Source of the DNA: Micropruina sp. | GTDB taxonomy: Bacteria; Actinomycetota; Actinomycetes; Propionibacteriales; Propionibacteriaceae | Direction: 5' to 3' | Length of the DNA: 64,000 nt | Assembly: GCA_016711205.1 (NCBI GenBank) | Contig: JADJTM010000001.1 | Location: forward strand, 1,116,001-1,180,000 | In this document: positions 33,459 to 41,894 of the stretch, one piece after another | Layout of the letters: each line of letters starts with the position of its first letter | Numbering within the stretch: position 1 is the stretch's first letter | Notes under the pieces: generated by a model | Databases searched by the model: none | What the model was told of the DNA's origin: nothing | The model's input: only the letters and a program-made list of their open reading frames with translations | Position numbers and translations under genes: made by a program

Positions 33459-34901
33459 TCATGGCGTCACCTCGAAGACGAAGCTGAACACCCCGGCCAG
33501 GATCACCTTGGTGCCCGGCTCGATCATCATCGGATCGTTCGGACGCAGCGTGATCGGGTTCTCACCCGGCAGCACCACCTGGGTGCCGTTGGTCGAACCG
33601 AGGTCCTTTACCGCCACGTGCCAGTACTCGAGCCGCACCTCGAGGTGCTGGCCCGAGATGTCCTTCTCGGGATCGACCAGCTTGACCAGGTTGGGCCGCT
33701 CACCGGCGGACGGGGTGGGCACCCGCGGGTTGCGGCCCAGAATGCAGCCACGGTCGAGCAGCACGGTGTCACCGTTGCTCAGCCGCAGCACACCCAGCGG
33801 CGGCCGCGAGATCTCGACCGGCTGCTGCGGCGACAACGGCTGGCCGCAGACCCGGCAGGTGCCGGCGTAGGCCGGGCTCAGATGACCGGACGGGCAGCGC
33901 GCCGCGACGACCGTCTGCACTTGCTCGCCCGGTAGCGAGTCGCGGCTGATGGTCTGCTCGGCCGGTGTACCGGACGGCGGCGCGTCCGAGGGTGACTCGG
34001 GCAGCGGGACGACCGCCGTGGCTGCCGCGGCGGCCGCCGCGTCGCGGTCGTCGTCGGTGCTCCAGGGCAGCGACTCGATGAAGGTGGGCTGCTCGACCGG
34101 CGGCGAGGGGGCCACCGGCGGCGGGCTGGGCAGATCGGTGATCGGGCTGGTGAACGGGGTCGGCAGCGTGTGCCCGGTGCCACCCTGATCGGAGGGCGGG
34201 GACGGCGACGTGGCCGGGGACGCGGCGACCGGGGATGTCGACGGCGGCGCGGGCGCAGCAGGTCCTGCCTGCGTCGGTGGAGGCGCGAACGGGGATGCCG
34301 GCGAGGGTGCGACCGCCGGCGAGGGTGCGACCGGCTCGGGGGCGTCCATCGCGTGCGCCGGAACGTCCTCGGCCGCCACCAGCGACGAGGGCGCGGACGG
34401 CACTGAGGATGCGGACGGCGCTGGGGTCGAAGAAGGCGTGGAGCCGCTGGAGGCCCCCGGTGCCGACCCAGCGTCCGCAGGGCGGCCCACGCGGCGCAGG
34501 CGCGAGGCGAGCACCACCCCGGCGGGCAGCGGGAGCTTGACCTCGGGAGCGTCCTGGTCGGGGTCGAGCAGTGTGAACGCGTCCGACTGCACGATGCGGT
34601 CGGTCCACAGGCCGTGACCGGCAAGCGTCTGCGAACCGGCCTGCGCCAGGTAGCGGCCCCGGACCAGCACCCGCAGGCCTTCGTCTGTGCGTTCGGCCAG
34701 CGCGAAGTGCGCGATGGCCCGCAAGCCCGGCGTCACCAGCAGTTCGAGCACCTCGTCCAGATTGCCCTCGGGGCTGCTGATCAGGTCGAACAGCCCGGGC
34801 ACCAGGCCCGCGTCGGGCGGCAGGTCGACCAGTGCGGCCACCCGCGGGCCGCACACCGCCAGCGCACCGCCCGGGGCGTACTCGTACGAGGCACCGTTCA
34901 T
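33459..34901 (-). CDS. FHA-domain protein with zinc ribbon
   Basis: A 480-residue cytosolic protein. The N-terminal 160 residues form an uncharacterised alpha/beta region (MNGASYEYAPGGALAVCGPR). A long Pro/Ala/Ser-rich disordered linker (about 170-330) follows, then a zinc ribbon (CPSGHLSPAYAGTCRVCGQPL) and a C-terminal FHA domain with intact motifs CILGRNPRV, ISGQHLEV and LGSTNGTQV (about residues 380-460). FHA domains bind phospho-Thr, so it is a likely substrate or adaptor of the adjacent kinase. Its ATG overlaps the PP2C stop by 4 bp (ATGA). Confidence 0.88.
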   Translation of the reverse strand: MNGASYEYAPGGALAVCGPRVAALVDLPPDAGLVPGLFDLISSPEGNLDEVLELLVTPGLRAIAHFALAERTDEGLRVLVRGRYLAQAGSQTLAGHGLWTDRIVQSDAFTLLDPDQDAPEVKLPLPAGVVLASRLRRVGRPADAGSAPGASSGSTPSSTPAPSASSVPSAPSSLVAAEDVPAHAMDAPEPVAPSPAVAPSPASPFAPPPTQAGPAAPAPPSTSPVAASPATSPSPPSDQGGTGHTLPTPFTSPITDLPSPPPVAPSPPVEQPTFIESLPWSTDDDRDAAAAAAATAVVPLPESPSDAPPSGTPAEQTISRDSLPGEQVQTVVAARCPSGHLSPAYAGTCRVCGQPLSPQQPVEISRPPLGVLRLSNGDTVLLDRGCILGRNPRVPTPSAGERPNLVKLVDPEKDISGQHLEVRLEYWHVAVKDLGSTNGTQVVLPGENPITLRPNDPMMIEPGTKVILAGVFSFVFEVTP

Positions 34902-35683
34902 GCCCGATCCTCCTCAAGCAGGTCACGTGGCACGGTGATCTCGTCACCGGCGCCGCGCCCGTCGCCGCGCACGTCGATCACCGCCACGGTCACATTGTCT
35001 CTCGCCTGCTCGCCGAGCACCGCGTCGACCAGAGCGGACGCTGCCGCCCGCGGGTCGCCGTGGGCGGCCAACAACTCGGCGATGCGCTCATCGGGCAACT
35101 CGGAGTTCAGCCCGTCCGAGCACAGCAGGAAGCGCTCCCCCGCCACCTGCGGCAGCACCCACAGGTCGACCGCGGGGGCCGGACGCATGCCGACCGACCG
35201 GGTGATGATGTGCCGTGCGGGATGGGTGCGCGCCTCTTCGGCGTCGATCAGACCCTGCGCCACCAACTCTTCGACCTCGGAGTGATCGACGCTGACGCGG
35301 CGCAACTCGCCGCCGGCGTAGCGGTAGACCCTCGAGTCGCCCACGTTGAACACCGCCCAGTGCGGCTCGCCGCCGATGCTCACCTCGGCGAGGCCGGTGA
35401 CCGTGGTGCCCATACCGAGGGCCTCGGGGTGTTCGCCGGCATAGCTCTCCAGTGCCGCATTGGCCCGCAGCACCGCGGCGGTGACCTGGGCGGGAGTGAG
35501 TTCGCTCGGCTCGTCCAGCTCACGCAGGGATTGCACCGCGAGACGGCTGGCGACGTCACCCGCCGCGTGCCCGCCCATGCCGTCGGCGACCACCCAGACC
35601 CGCTCCCCGAGCAACAGCGCGTCCTCGTTGAGCGAGCGATGACGGCCGACGTCGGTGCGTGCACCGACCACGACGTTCGGCAT
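34898..35683 (-). CDS. PP2C-family protein Ser/Thr phosphatase
   Basis: A 261-residue soluble metal-dependent phosphatase. It has the motifs DVGRHRSLNEDALLL, VVADGMGGHAAGDVAS, LLCSDGLNSEL and RDNVTVAVIDV, carrying the metal-binding Asp residues. It would reverse phosphorylation by the kinase two genes downstream. It is the first gene of the operon PP2C-FHA-kinase-FHA/HTH; all junctions except FHA-kinase overlap by 4 bp. A TAGTCT hexamer at about 35735-35740 (minus) could be its -10, with divergent transcription of the DUF4956 gene from the same 217-bp gap. Confidence 0.93.
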   Translation of the reverse strand: MPNVVVGARTDVGRHRSLNEDALLLGERVWVVADGMGGHAAGDVASRLAVQSLRELDEPSELTPAQVTAAVLRANAALESYAGEHPEALGMGTTVTGLAEVSIGGEPHWAVFNVGDSRVYRYAGGELRRVSVDHSEVEELVAQGLIDAEEARTHPARHIITRSVGMRPAPAVDLWVLPQVAGERFLLCSDGLNSELPDERIAELLAAHGDPRAAASALVDAVLGEQARDNVTVAVIDVRGDGRGAGDEITVPRDLLEEDRA

Positions 35684-35900
35684 CGCGTCCCCCTGGTGAC
35701 AGGCCGTCCGGGCCCCTCCCGGTGCTGGCCGTTCAGACTAGCAAGCGGCACCCTCACCAGGCAGTACAGGTTGAGGCTTGCGCACGCCCACGCTTACAGA
35801 CCCACGCTCACAGACACCGCACAGCCAACCCAAAGCCGGCTACCGGATCGTGTTCGTAGGGTTCAACCATCACGCTCGAACAACGCAAGGAAATCCCCTC

Positions 35901-36500
35901 ATGAATCTGCTCAGCCTCGGTATCGATCTGGTCGCCATTGCGGTGCTGGCTTTCGGCATCTACTTTCTGCGCTACCGCCGCCGCGAGGTGATGGTCGCCA
36001 TGATCGGCCTCAACGTGGCTGTCCTCGCCGTCAGCGCGGCCCTGGCCAGCGCGTCCGTCGGTCTGGGGCTCGGCCTCGGCCTGTTCGGCGTGTTGTCGAT
36101 CATCCGGCTGCGCTCGTCCGAACTGAGCCATTCCGAGGTGGCCTACTACTTCGTCTCGCTGGCCATGGGGCTGCTGGCCGGCCTCGCGTTCGATCCGACC
36201 TGGCTCGGCCAGCTGCTGATCGGGCTGCTGGTCGCGGTGATGTTCCTCGCCGACCATCCGGCGCTGTTCCGCGGGTACCGCCACCAGGTGCTCACCCTCG
36301 ACCGGGCGATCACCGACGAGAAGGAACTGCAGACCGAACTCGCCGCGCTGCTGGGCGCACAGATCAAGCAGTTCACCGTGCAGCGCGTCGACCAGGTGCG
36401 CGACACCACCGTGGTGGACGTGCGCTACCGGGTGCGCGACGCCTCACCGCTGGCCCGCGACACCGCCGCCGTCAACGCCGACGACGCGCTGACCCACTGA
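35901..36500 (+). CDS. DUF4956 membrane protein
   Basis: A 199-residue protein with four or five membrane helices in the first 120 residues (LSLGIDLVAIAVLAFGIYFL, VMVAMIGLNVAVLAVSAALA, LGLGLGLFGVLSIIRLRS, YYFVSLAMGLLAGLAF, LLIGLLVAVMFLA) and a soluble C-terminal tail. GLFGVLSIIRLRSSELSHSE is the DUF4956 signature. In many bacteria this gene neighbours a VTC-domain polyphosphate polymerase and a CotH or Cthe_2159-like protein; only the last is present here. ATG 35901 has AAGGAAAT upstream. Function unknown. Confidence 0.85.
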   Translation: MNLLSLGIDLVAIAVLAFGIYFLRYRRREVMVAMIGLNVAVLAVSAALASASVGLGLGLGLFGVLSIIRLRSSELSHSEVAYYFVSLAMGLLAGLAFDPTWLGQLLIGLLVAVMFLADHPALFRGYRHQVLTLDRAITDEKELQTELAALLGAQIKQFTVQRVDQVRDTTVVDVRYRVRDASPLARDTAAVNADDALTH

Positions 36501-36532
36501 CCCACGAACGTCCGAACGAACGGAGAACCGAC

Positions 36533-38026
36533 ATGAACTTCATGAACGCAACCAAGACCTGGCTCGCCGGCGGGCTCGCCACCGTGGTGCTCGCGGTGGG
36601 TGGCTGCACGGCCGCCACGGTGGCCGCGACCACGTCCACCTCGACCAGCACGGGCACGTCCACCTCGGCGACGGTGGCGTTGACGGCCGACCACGACGAC
36701 ACCGCCGACCACACCTGGGACACCAGCACAGAGGTCACCATCGACCTGTCGAACCCGACCGCAACCGACGGTGTGACGGTCAAGGACGGCGTGATCACCA
36801 TCAGCGCGGCCGGCGCGTACCGGCTGAGCGGCACCCTGGCGGACGGCCAGGTGGTGGTCGACACCGAGGACGCGGGCAGCGTCCACCTGATTCTCGACAA
36901 CGCGTCCATCACCAACAACGACGGCTCGGCGATCGTCATCGACAAGGCCGAGCTGGCGCTGATCGTGCTCGCCAAGGGCACCACGAACACGGTGACGGAC
37001 GGCGCCACGTACGCCGCCACCGGCGACGACGACCCCAACTCGGCAATCTGGAGCGACTCCGATCTGACCATTCTGGGCGAGGGCACCCTGAACGTCACCG
37101 GCAACTACAACGACGCCATCAACGGCTCCGACGGCGTGGTGATCGTCTCGGGCACGATCAACGCGACGGCGAAGGACGACGGCATCCGCGGCAAGGACTA
37201 CCTGGTGATCAAGGGCGGCACGCTCGCGGTGACCAGCAGTGCCGGCGACACGCTGAAGTCCGACAACGAGGAGGATTCCGGGCTGGGCTACGTGAGCATC
37301 GTGGACGGCACCGTCGCCCTCACGTCCGCAGACGACGGCATCGACGCCTGGAGCGCCATCAGCATCACCGGCGGCAGCACGACCGTTGCCTCCTCGGTGG
37401 AGGGGCTGGAGGCCAAGACGATCAGCATCTCGGGCGGCACCACCACCGTGACGGCCAGCGACGACGGCATCAACGCAACCGACTCGGCGTCCACGGCCGG
37501 CGACATGGAGGCGCAGGACGGCACGATCCTGAGCATCTCGGGCGGCGAGCTCACCGTGACCGCGGACGGCGACGGCCTCGACTCCAACGGCGACATCGCG
37601 ATGAGCGGCGGCACCGTGGTGGTGAACGGACCCACCAACAACGGCAATGCAGCGCTGGACTACAACGGCACCTTTCTCATCACCGGCGGTTCGCTGATGG
37701 CCGGCGGCTCCGCCGGCATGGCGCAGGCACCCGGCACCGAGTCCTCGCAGAAGTCGCTGATGATCAGCGTCAACGCGGCGGCGGGATCGACGATCGAGGT
37801 CAAGGACTCCTCAGGCACGGTGATCGCCACGTTCAAGCCGACCCGGCAGACCGGTTCGCTGGTGGTCTCCAACGACAAGGTGAAGGAGGGCGAGACCTAC
37901 ACGGTCTACGTGGACGGCGCGACCTCCGGCACCACGGACACCTCGCAGGTGACCAACGGCGGCGGCATGGGCGGGGGCGGCGGTCGCGGTGGCGGCGGAC
38001 GTCCGGACGATCAGACGACCCCCTGA
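36533..38026 (+). CDS. Cthe_2159-like carbohydrate-binding lipoprotein
   Basis: A 497-residue secreted protein. The signal WLAGGLATVVLAVGGCTA includes a lipobox-like VGGC. A Thr/Ser-rich linker follows, then a right-handed beta-helix built from repeats such as SDGVVIVSGTINATAKDDGI, SAGDTLKSDNEEDSGLGYVS and SADDGIDAWSAISITGG. The Asp-Gly-Ile/Leu turns are the calcium-site pattern of the Cthe_2159 (former DUF4353) family, whose founder binds cellulose and pectin-like acids. The C-terminus is Gly-rich (GGGMGGGGGRGGGGRPDD). The ATG lies 32 bp after the DUF4956 stop, so both form an operon. Confidence 0.87.
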   Translation: MNFMNATKTWLAGGLATVVLAVGGCTAATVAATTSTSTSTGTSTSATVALTADHDDTADHTWDTSTEVTIDLSNPTATDGVTVKDGVITISAAGAYRLSGTLADGQVVVDTEDAGSVHLILDNASITNNDGSAIVIDKAELALIVLAKGTTNTVTDGATYAATGDDDPNSAIWSDSDLTILGEGTLNVTGNYNDAINGSDGVVIVSGTINATAKDDGIRGKDYLVIKGGTLAVTSSAGDTLKSDNEEDSGLGYVSIVDGTVALTSADDGIDAWSAISITGGSTTVASSVEGLEAKTISISGGTTTVTASDDGINATDSASTAGDMEAQDGTILSISGGELTVTADGDGLDSNGDIAMSGGTVVVNGPTNNGNAALDYNGTFLITGGSLMAGGSAGMAQAPGTESSQKSLMISVNAAAGSTIEVKDSSGTVIATFKPTRQTGSLVVSNDKVKEGETYTVYVDGATSGTTDTSQVTNGGGMGGGGGRGGGGRPDDQTTP

Positions 38027-38147
38027 TCCCGGCACCGGTCGAACCTCGCGGCAGATCGGTCGCCAGCTCGCCGAACCCCCTTGTCATCCCGCGGACGCCG
38101 GTTGCACGACCGCATCCTGGCCAGGATGAGCGCCGCCGGCGCCATGA

Positions 38148-39338
38148 TCACGGATCGCCGAGGCGATCAGTCCGACCGGAATGGACGTCCGCCGGCGAGC
38201 GCACCCAGGGTGGCCCGCCGACGACCTGACCCAGGGCGTCCAGGCTGGCCGACCAACGACAGGTGGTCGCCCGCGAGCGCGAGTCGATCGAACGGTTCAA
38301 CCAGGCCGACCGACGGGCCTCGGCGAGCGCGCGGGCGGCGTCCCTGAGCCACAGTGCGCTCAGCGCAACCACCACCGAGCCGATCAGGGCGAAGCCGATG
38401 ATTCCGGCCACCTGCAGCAGCACGAGTCCGGCCAGCAGACCGCCCGGGTGCAACTGGTTGAGCCGGCGGTTCGCCAGGCGGTTGGCGAGCAGGCTCGCCA
38501 CCAGCGACAACACGGTGCCGACCAGGCCGAACAGGCTGAACCACAGCGCCGTCCCCGACGTTCCGGCCAGCGGCGGCAGCGTGAAGGCCGCGAGGATGTG
38601 CGCGACCCACAACCGGTCGACGGCCTCCGACGACAACCCCACGAACAGCGCCACCCAGGCGAAGCCGCGAACCAGCGGACGACGCCGCGCCAGCACGAGG
38701 CTGGCGCGCAGCGTGATGCCGAACTGCCGCCAGCCCTGCCGCTCCGCCTTCGGCATCGGCCGAAAGGCTGTCTCGGGCATCACGATCAGTAGAGCGAGCG
38801 ACAGCAGCAGGTAGCCGACCCCGGCGCACAGCATCGGCAACCGCAGGTCCAGTTGGCCCACCAGCCCCGCAGCCACGGTTCCGGCGATCGTCAGCGCGAG
38901 TGCGAGCTGGACGCCGCGCGTGAAGACCGGCTGCACCGCGTCCTCACCCACCTCATCGGTGATCCAGGCCTGGAGGGCGCCGGAGACGAAGGTGTAGCCG
39001 ATCCCCCAGACCGCCTGGGCGATCAGCGTCGGCCAGAACACCGGCCAGAGACTCTGCAGCAGCAGGCTGGCGCCGATCACGGCGGTTCCGATCAGCACTG
39101 ACCGGCGGCGCGAGTAGACGTCGGCGACCACCCCGGTCGGAATCTCGAACAGCAGAATGGTTACTTCGAGCACGGTGCCCATCAGCACCAACTCGAAGGG
39201 CGACAGGCCGACCACCTGCACCTGGAACACCAACATCAGGGTGAAGGCCAGCGCGTTCAGCAGGGCTGAGCCGCCTTCGTACAGGTAGTAGGCGGCCGGG
39301 GCACGCACGTGCCGGTGGGAGCGGGATCCGGCTGTCAT
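38148..39338 (-). CDS. MFS transporter, 3' end with several frame breaks
   Basis: A 396-residue open frame with about ten clear hydrophobic segments and the MFS loop FEIPTGVVADVYSRRRSVL after helix 2. The N-terminal region resembles drug/solute efflux MFS proteins. After ALAEARRSAWLNRSIDSRSRA the reading frame no longer fits the family. The expected LSLVGQ-LDALGQVVGGPP-LGALAG-RTSIPVGLIASA-MAPAALILARMR is found piecewise in alternating frames between 38250 and 38100, so about four single-base indels lie there, mostly in C or G runs. The last helix is therefore not in frame as given. Sequencing error and real decay cannot be told apart. Confidence 0.75.
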   Translation of the reverse strand: MTAGSRSHRHVRAPAAYYLYEGGSALLNALAFTLMLVFQVQVVGLSPFELVLMGTVLEVTILLFEIPTGVVADVYSRRRSVLIGTAVIGASLLLQSLWPVFWPTLIAQAVWGIGYTFVSGALQAWITDEVGEDAVQPVFTRGVQLALALTIAGTVAAGLVGQLDLRLPMLCAGVGYLLLSLALLIVMPETAFRPMPKAERQGWRQFGITLRASLVLARRRPLVRGFAWVALFVGLSSEAVDRLWVAHILAAFTLPPLAGTSGTALWFSLFGLVGTVLSLVASLLANRLANRRLNQLHPGGLLAGLVLLQVAGIIGFALIGSVVVALSALWLRDAARALAEARRSAWLNRSIDSRSRATTCRWSASLDALGQVVGGPPWVRSPADVHSGRTDRLGDP

Positions 39339-39499
39339 CGCACGCCCCCCTCGTCACTCGCACAGTCCTCGACTCTGCGGCCACACAGTCTGCCGCTGGA
39401 ATCGGGTCCGCGACAGTGGGCGCCTCACAGCGGATCGGCCGCACGCGGCGCGTCCAGCTGGATGCGCGCGTGGTGGACGTGCCCGCGGCCGCTCCCGCG

Positions 39500-39745
39500 T
39501 CAGTCGTGCGCGCGGTGCACCATCTCTTCGGCGATCCACCGGGCGGTGTCGCGCGTGCAGGCGCCCGGTTCGCTGAAGCTGACCGCGAACACCCCGGTGA
39601 TCTCGGTCAGCTTCGGCACGCCGCGCAGTGCGAGGATCGCGTCGGCTTCGGCCGCGTACTCGTCCCGGGGTGCCCCCTTCGCGATCAGCCCCACCGGGTC
39701 GGCCTCGGCCAGAATCTCGATCATGTCCTCACGTGCCAGCGCCAT
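39500..39745 (-). CDS. conserved small hypothetical protein, 81 aa
   Basis: Starts MALAREDMIEILAEADPVGLIAKGAPRDEYAAEADAILAL and is mostly helical with no membrane segment. The pattern PVGLIAKGAPRDEYAAEA is reminiscent of small proteins found beside inhibitors or immunity-type genes, but I do not recognise a named family. It is isolated between the MFS transporter (divergent side) and tgt on the same strand, 110 bp downstream of the tgt stop. Codon use is native. Confidence 0.6.
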   Translation of the reverse strand: MALAREDMIEILAEADPVGLIAKGAPRDEYAAEADAILALRGVPKLTEITGVFAVSFSEPGACTRDTARWIAEEMVHRAHD

Positions 39746-39855
39746 GGGCTGAGCCTAGAAGACGACACCTCATCATGGACGCCCCGCGCCGCCGGCCAGG
39801 CCACCCTCGATCGTGAGCTTGTCGGGATCTCCAGCGATTGGGTTCCGACCAGAGG

Positions 39856-41101
39856 TCAGCGGGCGGCGTAGAAGCGGCCGAGAAACTCGGCCTGAAAGGC
39901 GTCGAAATCGCCGGCCTCGATCGCGGCCCGGATGTCGTCCACGAGCCGGACGGTGAACCGTTCGTTGTGGATGGTCGCCAGCGTCGAGGCGAGCATTTCC
40001 TTGGCCTTGAACAGATGGTGCAGGTAGGCCCGCGTGTAGTGGCCACAGGTGTAGCAGTCGCAGCCCGGCTCGATCGGTTCGAACGCCCGGCGGTGTGCCG
40101 CGGTGTTGACGTTGAACCGTCCGTCACGGGTGTACAGGGCGGCATTGCGCGCCACCCGCGAGGGCATCACGCAGTCGAAGGTGTCCGCACCGGCGGCGAT
40201 GGCGGCGAAGAAGTCGTCCGGCTCGCTGATGCCGAGCAGGTGTCGGGGCTTGTCGGCGGGCAGTTCGTCGGTGACCCAGCCGACGATGGTGCCGAGGTTC
40301 TCCTTTTCGAGCGCGCCGCCGATGCCGAAGCCGTCGAAGCGCTGCCCCTGCACGTCCAGCGTCGCCAGATCGGAGGCCGCCCGTCGCCGCAGGTCCTCGT
40401 ACTGCGCACCCTGGACGACGCCGAACAGCGCCTGGTACGGCTTGCCGCCGCGCAGCTCGGTGAGCTCGTGATGAGCGGCGAGGCAGCGTGCCGCCCAGGC
40501 GTGGGTGCGGGCCACCGACTGCTCCTGGTAACCGCGGGTGTTCATCAGCGTCGTCAACTCGTCGAAGGCGAACATGATGTCGGCGCCCAGCTCATGCTGA
40601 ATCCGCATGCTGATCTCGGGGGTGAACCGCAGCCGGTCGCCGTTGAGGTGGCTGGTGAAGGTGACCCCGTCGTCGTCCACGTGGGCCAGCCGGGTCTTGC
40701 CCTCGGCGATCACGTCGTCATCGGCCAGCCCGACGGTGTCCATCGCGAGCACCTTCTTGAACCCGGCACCGAGGCTCATCACCTGAAAGCCGCCGGAGTC
40801 GGTGAACGTGGGCCCGGGCCAGTTCATGAAAGCGCCCAGGCCGCCCGCGGCGTCCACGATGTCCGAGCCGGGTTGCAGGTACAGGTGGTACGCGTTCGCC
40901 AGGACGGCCTGCGCCCCCAGTTCGGCGACCGACTCGGGCAGCACCGCCTTGACCGTCGCCTTGGTGCCGACGGCGACGAACGCGGGGGTGCGAATGTCGC
41001 CGTGCGGGGTGTGGATCACCCCGGTGCGTCCCCTGCCGTTCGGCAACACGGCGCCGGGCTCGAAGCCGAACCAGGCCGCCGAAGCCGGTTCGGAACGTCA
41101 C
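39856..41101 (-). CDS. tgt: tRNA-guanine transglycosylase, frame break near the N-terminus
   Basis: Exchanges guanine-34 for a queuine/preQ1-type base in tRNAs with GUN anticodons. The core from VIHTPHGDIRTPAFVAVGTKAT to the C-terminus is in one frame; it includes TFTDSGGFQVMSL (active-site Asp), the second Asp in VMPSRVARN context DCVMPSR, and the zinc site CDCYTCGHYTRAYLHH. The natural start appears to be GTG 41101, overlapping the rsmE stop by 4 bp (GTGA) with GAGG upstream. That frame reads MTF and must lose one C at about 41093 to continue as EPASAAWFGFEPGAVLPNG into the core. Without this correction the protein would begin at GTG 41049. Single-base insertion or sequencing error. Confidence 0.88.
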
Positions 41102-41894
41102 CCACCTCGAGGGCTGAGCAGGAACTGGGGACGGTCCCGCCTACGGGTCCCCTGGGGGGGGGGGGGCCGCGTCAGCGCATGCAGTTGCGCCAGGGCGACC
41201 GTGCCCGCCGTGGACGTGCGCAGCACCCCGTCCGCGATCAGCACCGCCCGCGCGCCGGCCCCGGCGAAGGTCGCCAGCTCGTCGGGAGTGAGTCCACCCT
41301 CGGGGCCGACGATGATCATCACCTCGCCCTGCACCGGCAGCTGAACCGACGTGATCCAGTCCGACGCACCCTCGTGCAGCACCAGCGTGAGCGCCGGTTC
41401 GGCGATGCGCAACGCCAACTCGGCGGTGGTCAACGGCGGGCTGACCCGCGGCACCCAGAACCGGCGCGACTGCTTCACCGACTCACGGACGATGCTGCGC
41501 CAGCGCGCCAGCGCCCGCTCGACCCGGTCGGGGGCCCACTTGACCACCGAGCGCGCCGACTGCCAGGGCACGATCTCGTCGACCCCCAACTCGGTCAGCA
41601 TCTCGAGCGCCAGTTCGGAGCGGTCGCCCTTGGCCAGCGCCTGGACGACCGTGAACCGCAATCCGCCGGGATCTGGGCGACCAGCACCTCGGCCACCTCG
41701 ACCACCAGGCCGTTCACGTCCGAGGTCAGCACGGGACCACGCACGGCCAGCCCGATGCCGTTGCTGATCAGCACCACCTCGCCCTTGCGAATGCGCCTGA
41801 CGATGGCCGCGTGCCGGCCCTCATCGCCGGTCACCGCCACGTGATCGCCGACCCGGGGGTCGTCCAGATCCGCCAGGAACATTGCCTCGGTCAT
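41098..41894 (-). CDS. rsmE: 16S rRNA m3U1498 methyltransferase, frameshifted
   Basis: The N-terminal part (41595-41894 frame: MTEAMFLADLDDPRVGDHVA, PUA-like domain) and the C-terminal SPOUT methyltransferase part (frame ending 41098: MLTELGVDEIVPWQSARSVV, IIVGPEGGLTPDEL, ADGVLRTSTAGTVAL) are in different frames. The break lies at about 41668 in ATCCCGGCGG, where one extra C would restore AEVLVAQIPGGLRFTVVQAL. After LHALTR the C-terminus runs through a 13-C tract and a repeat element before its TGA. The start overlaps the dnaJ stop by 4 bp (ATGA), as in the usual hrcA-dnaJ-rsmE operon. Confidence 0.87.
41154..41166 (+). repeat. 13-G homopolymer in the rsmE 3' end
   Basis: Thirteen consecutive G (13 C on the coding strand) within a copy of the GAGCAGGAACTGGGGACGG repeat. 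It is by far the longest homopolymer in the window. Its length decides where rsmE stops. It is either a slippage-prone tract or a miscounted one. Confidence 0.85.
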
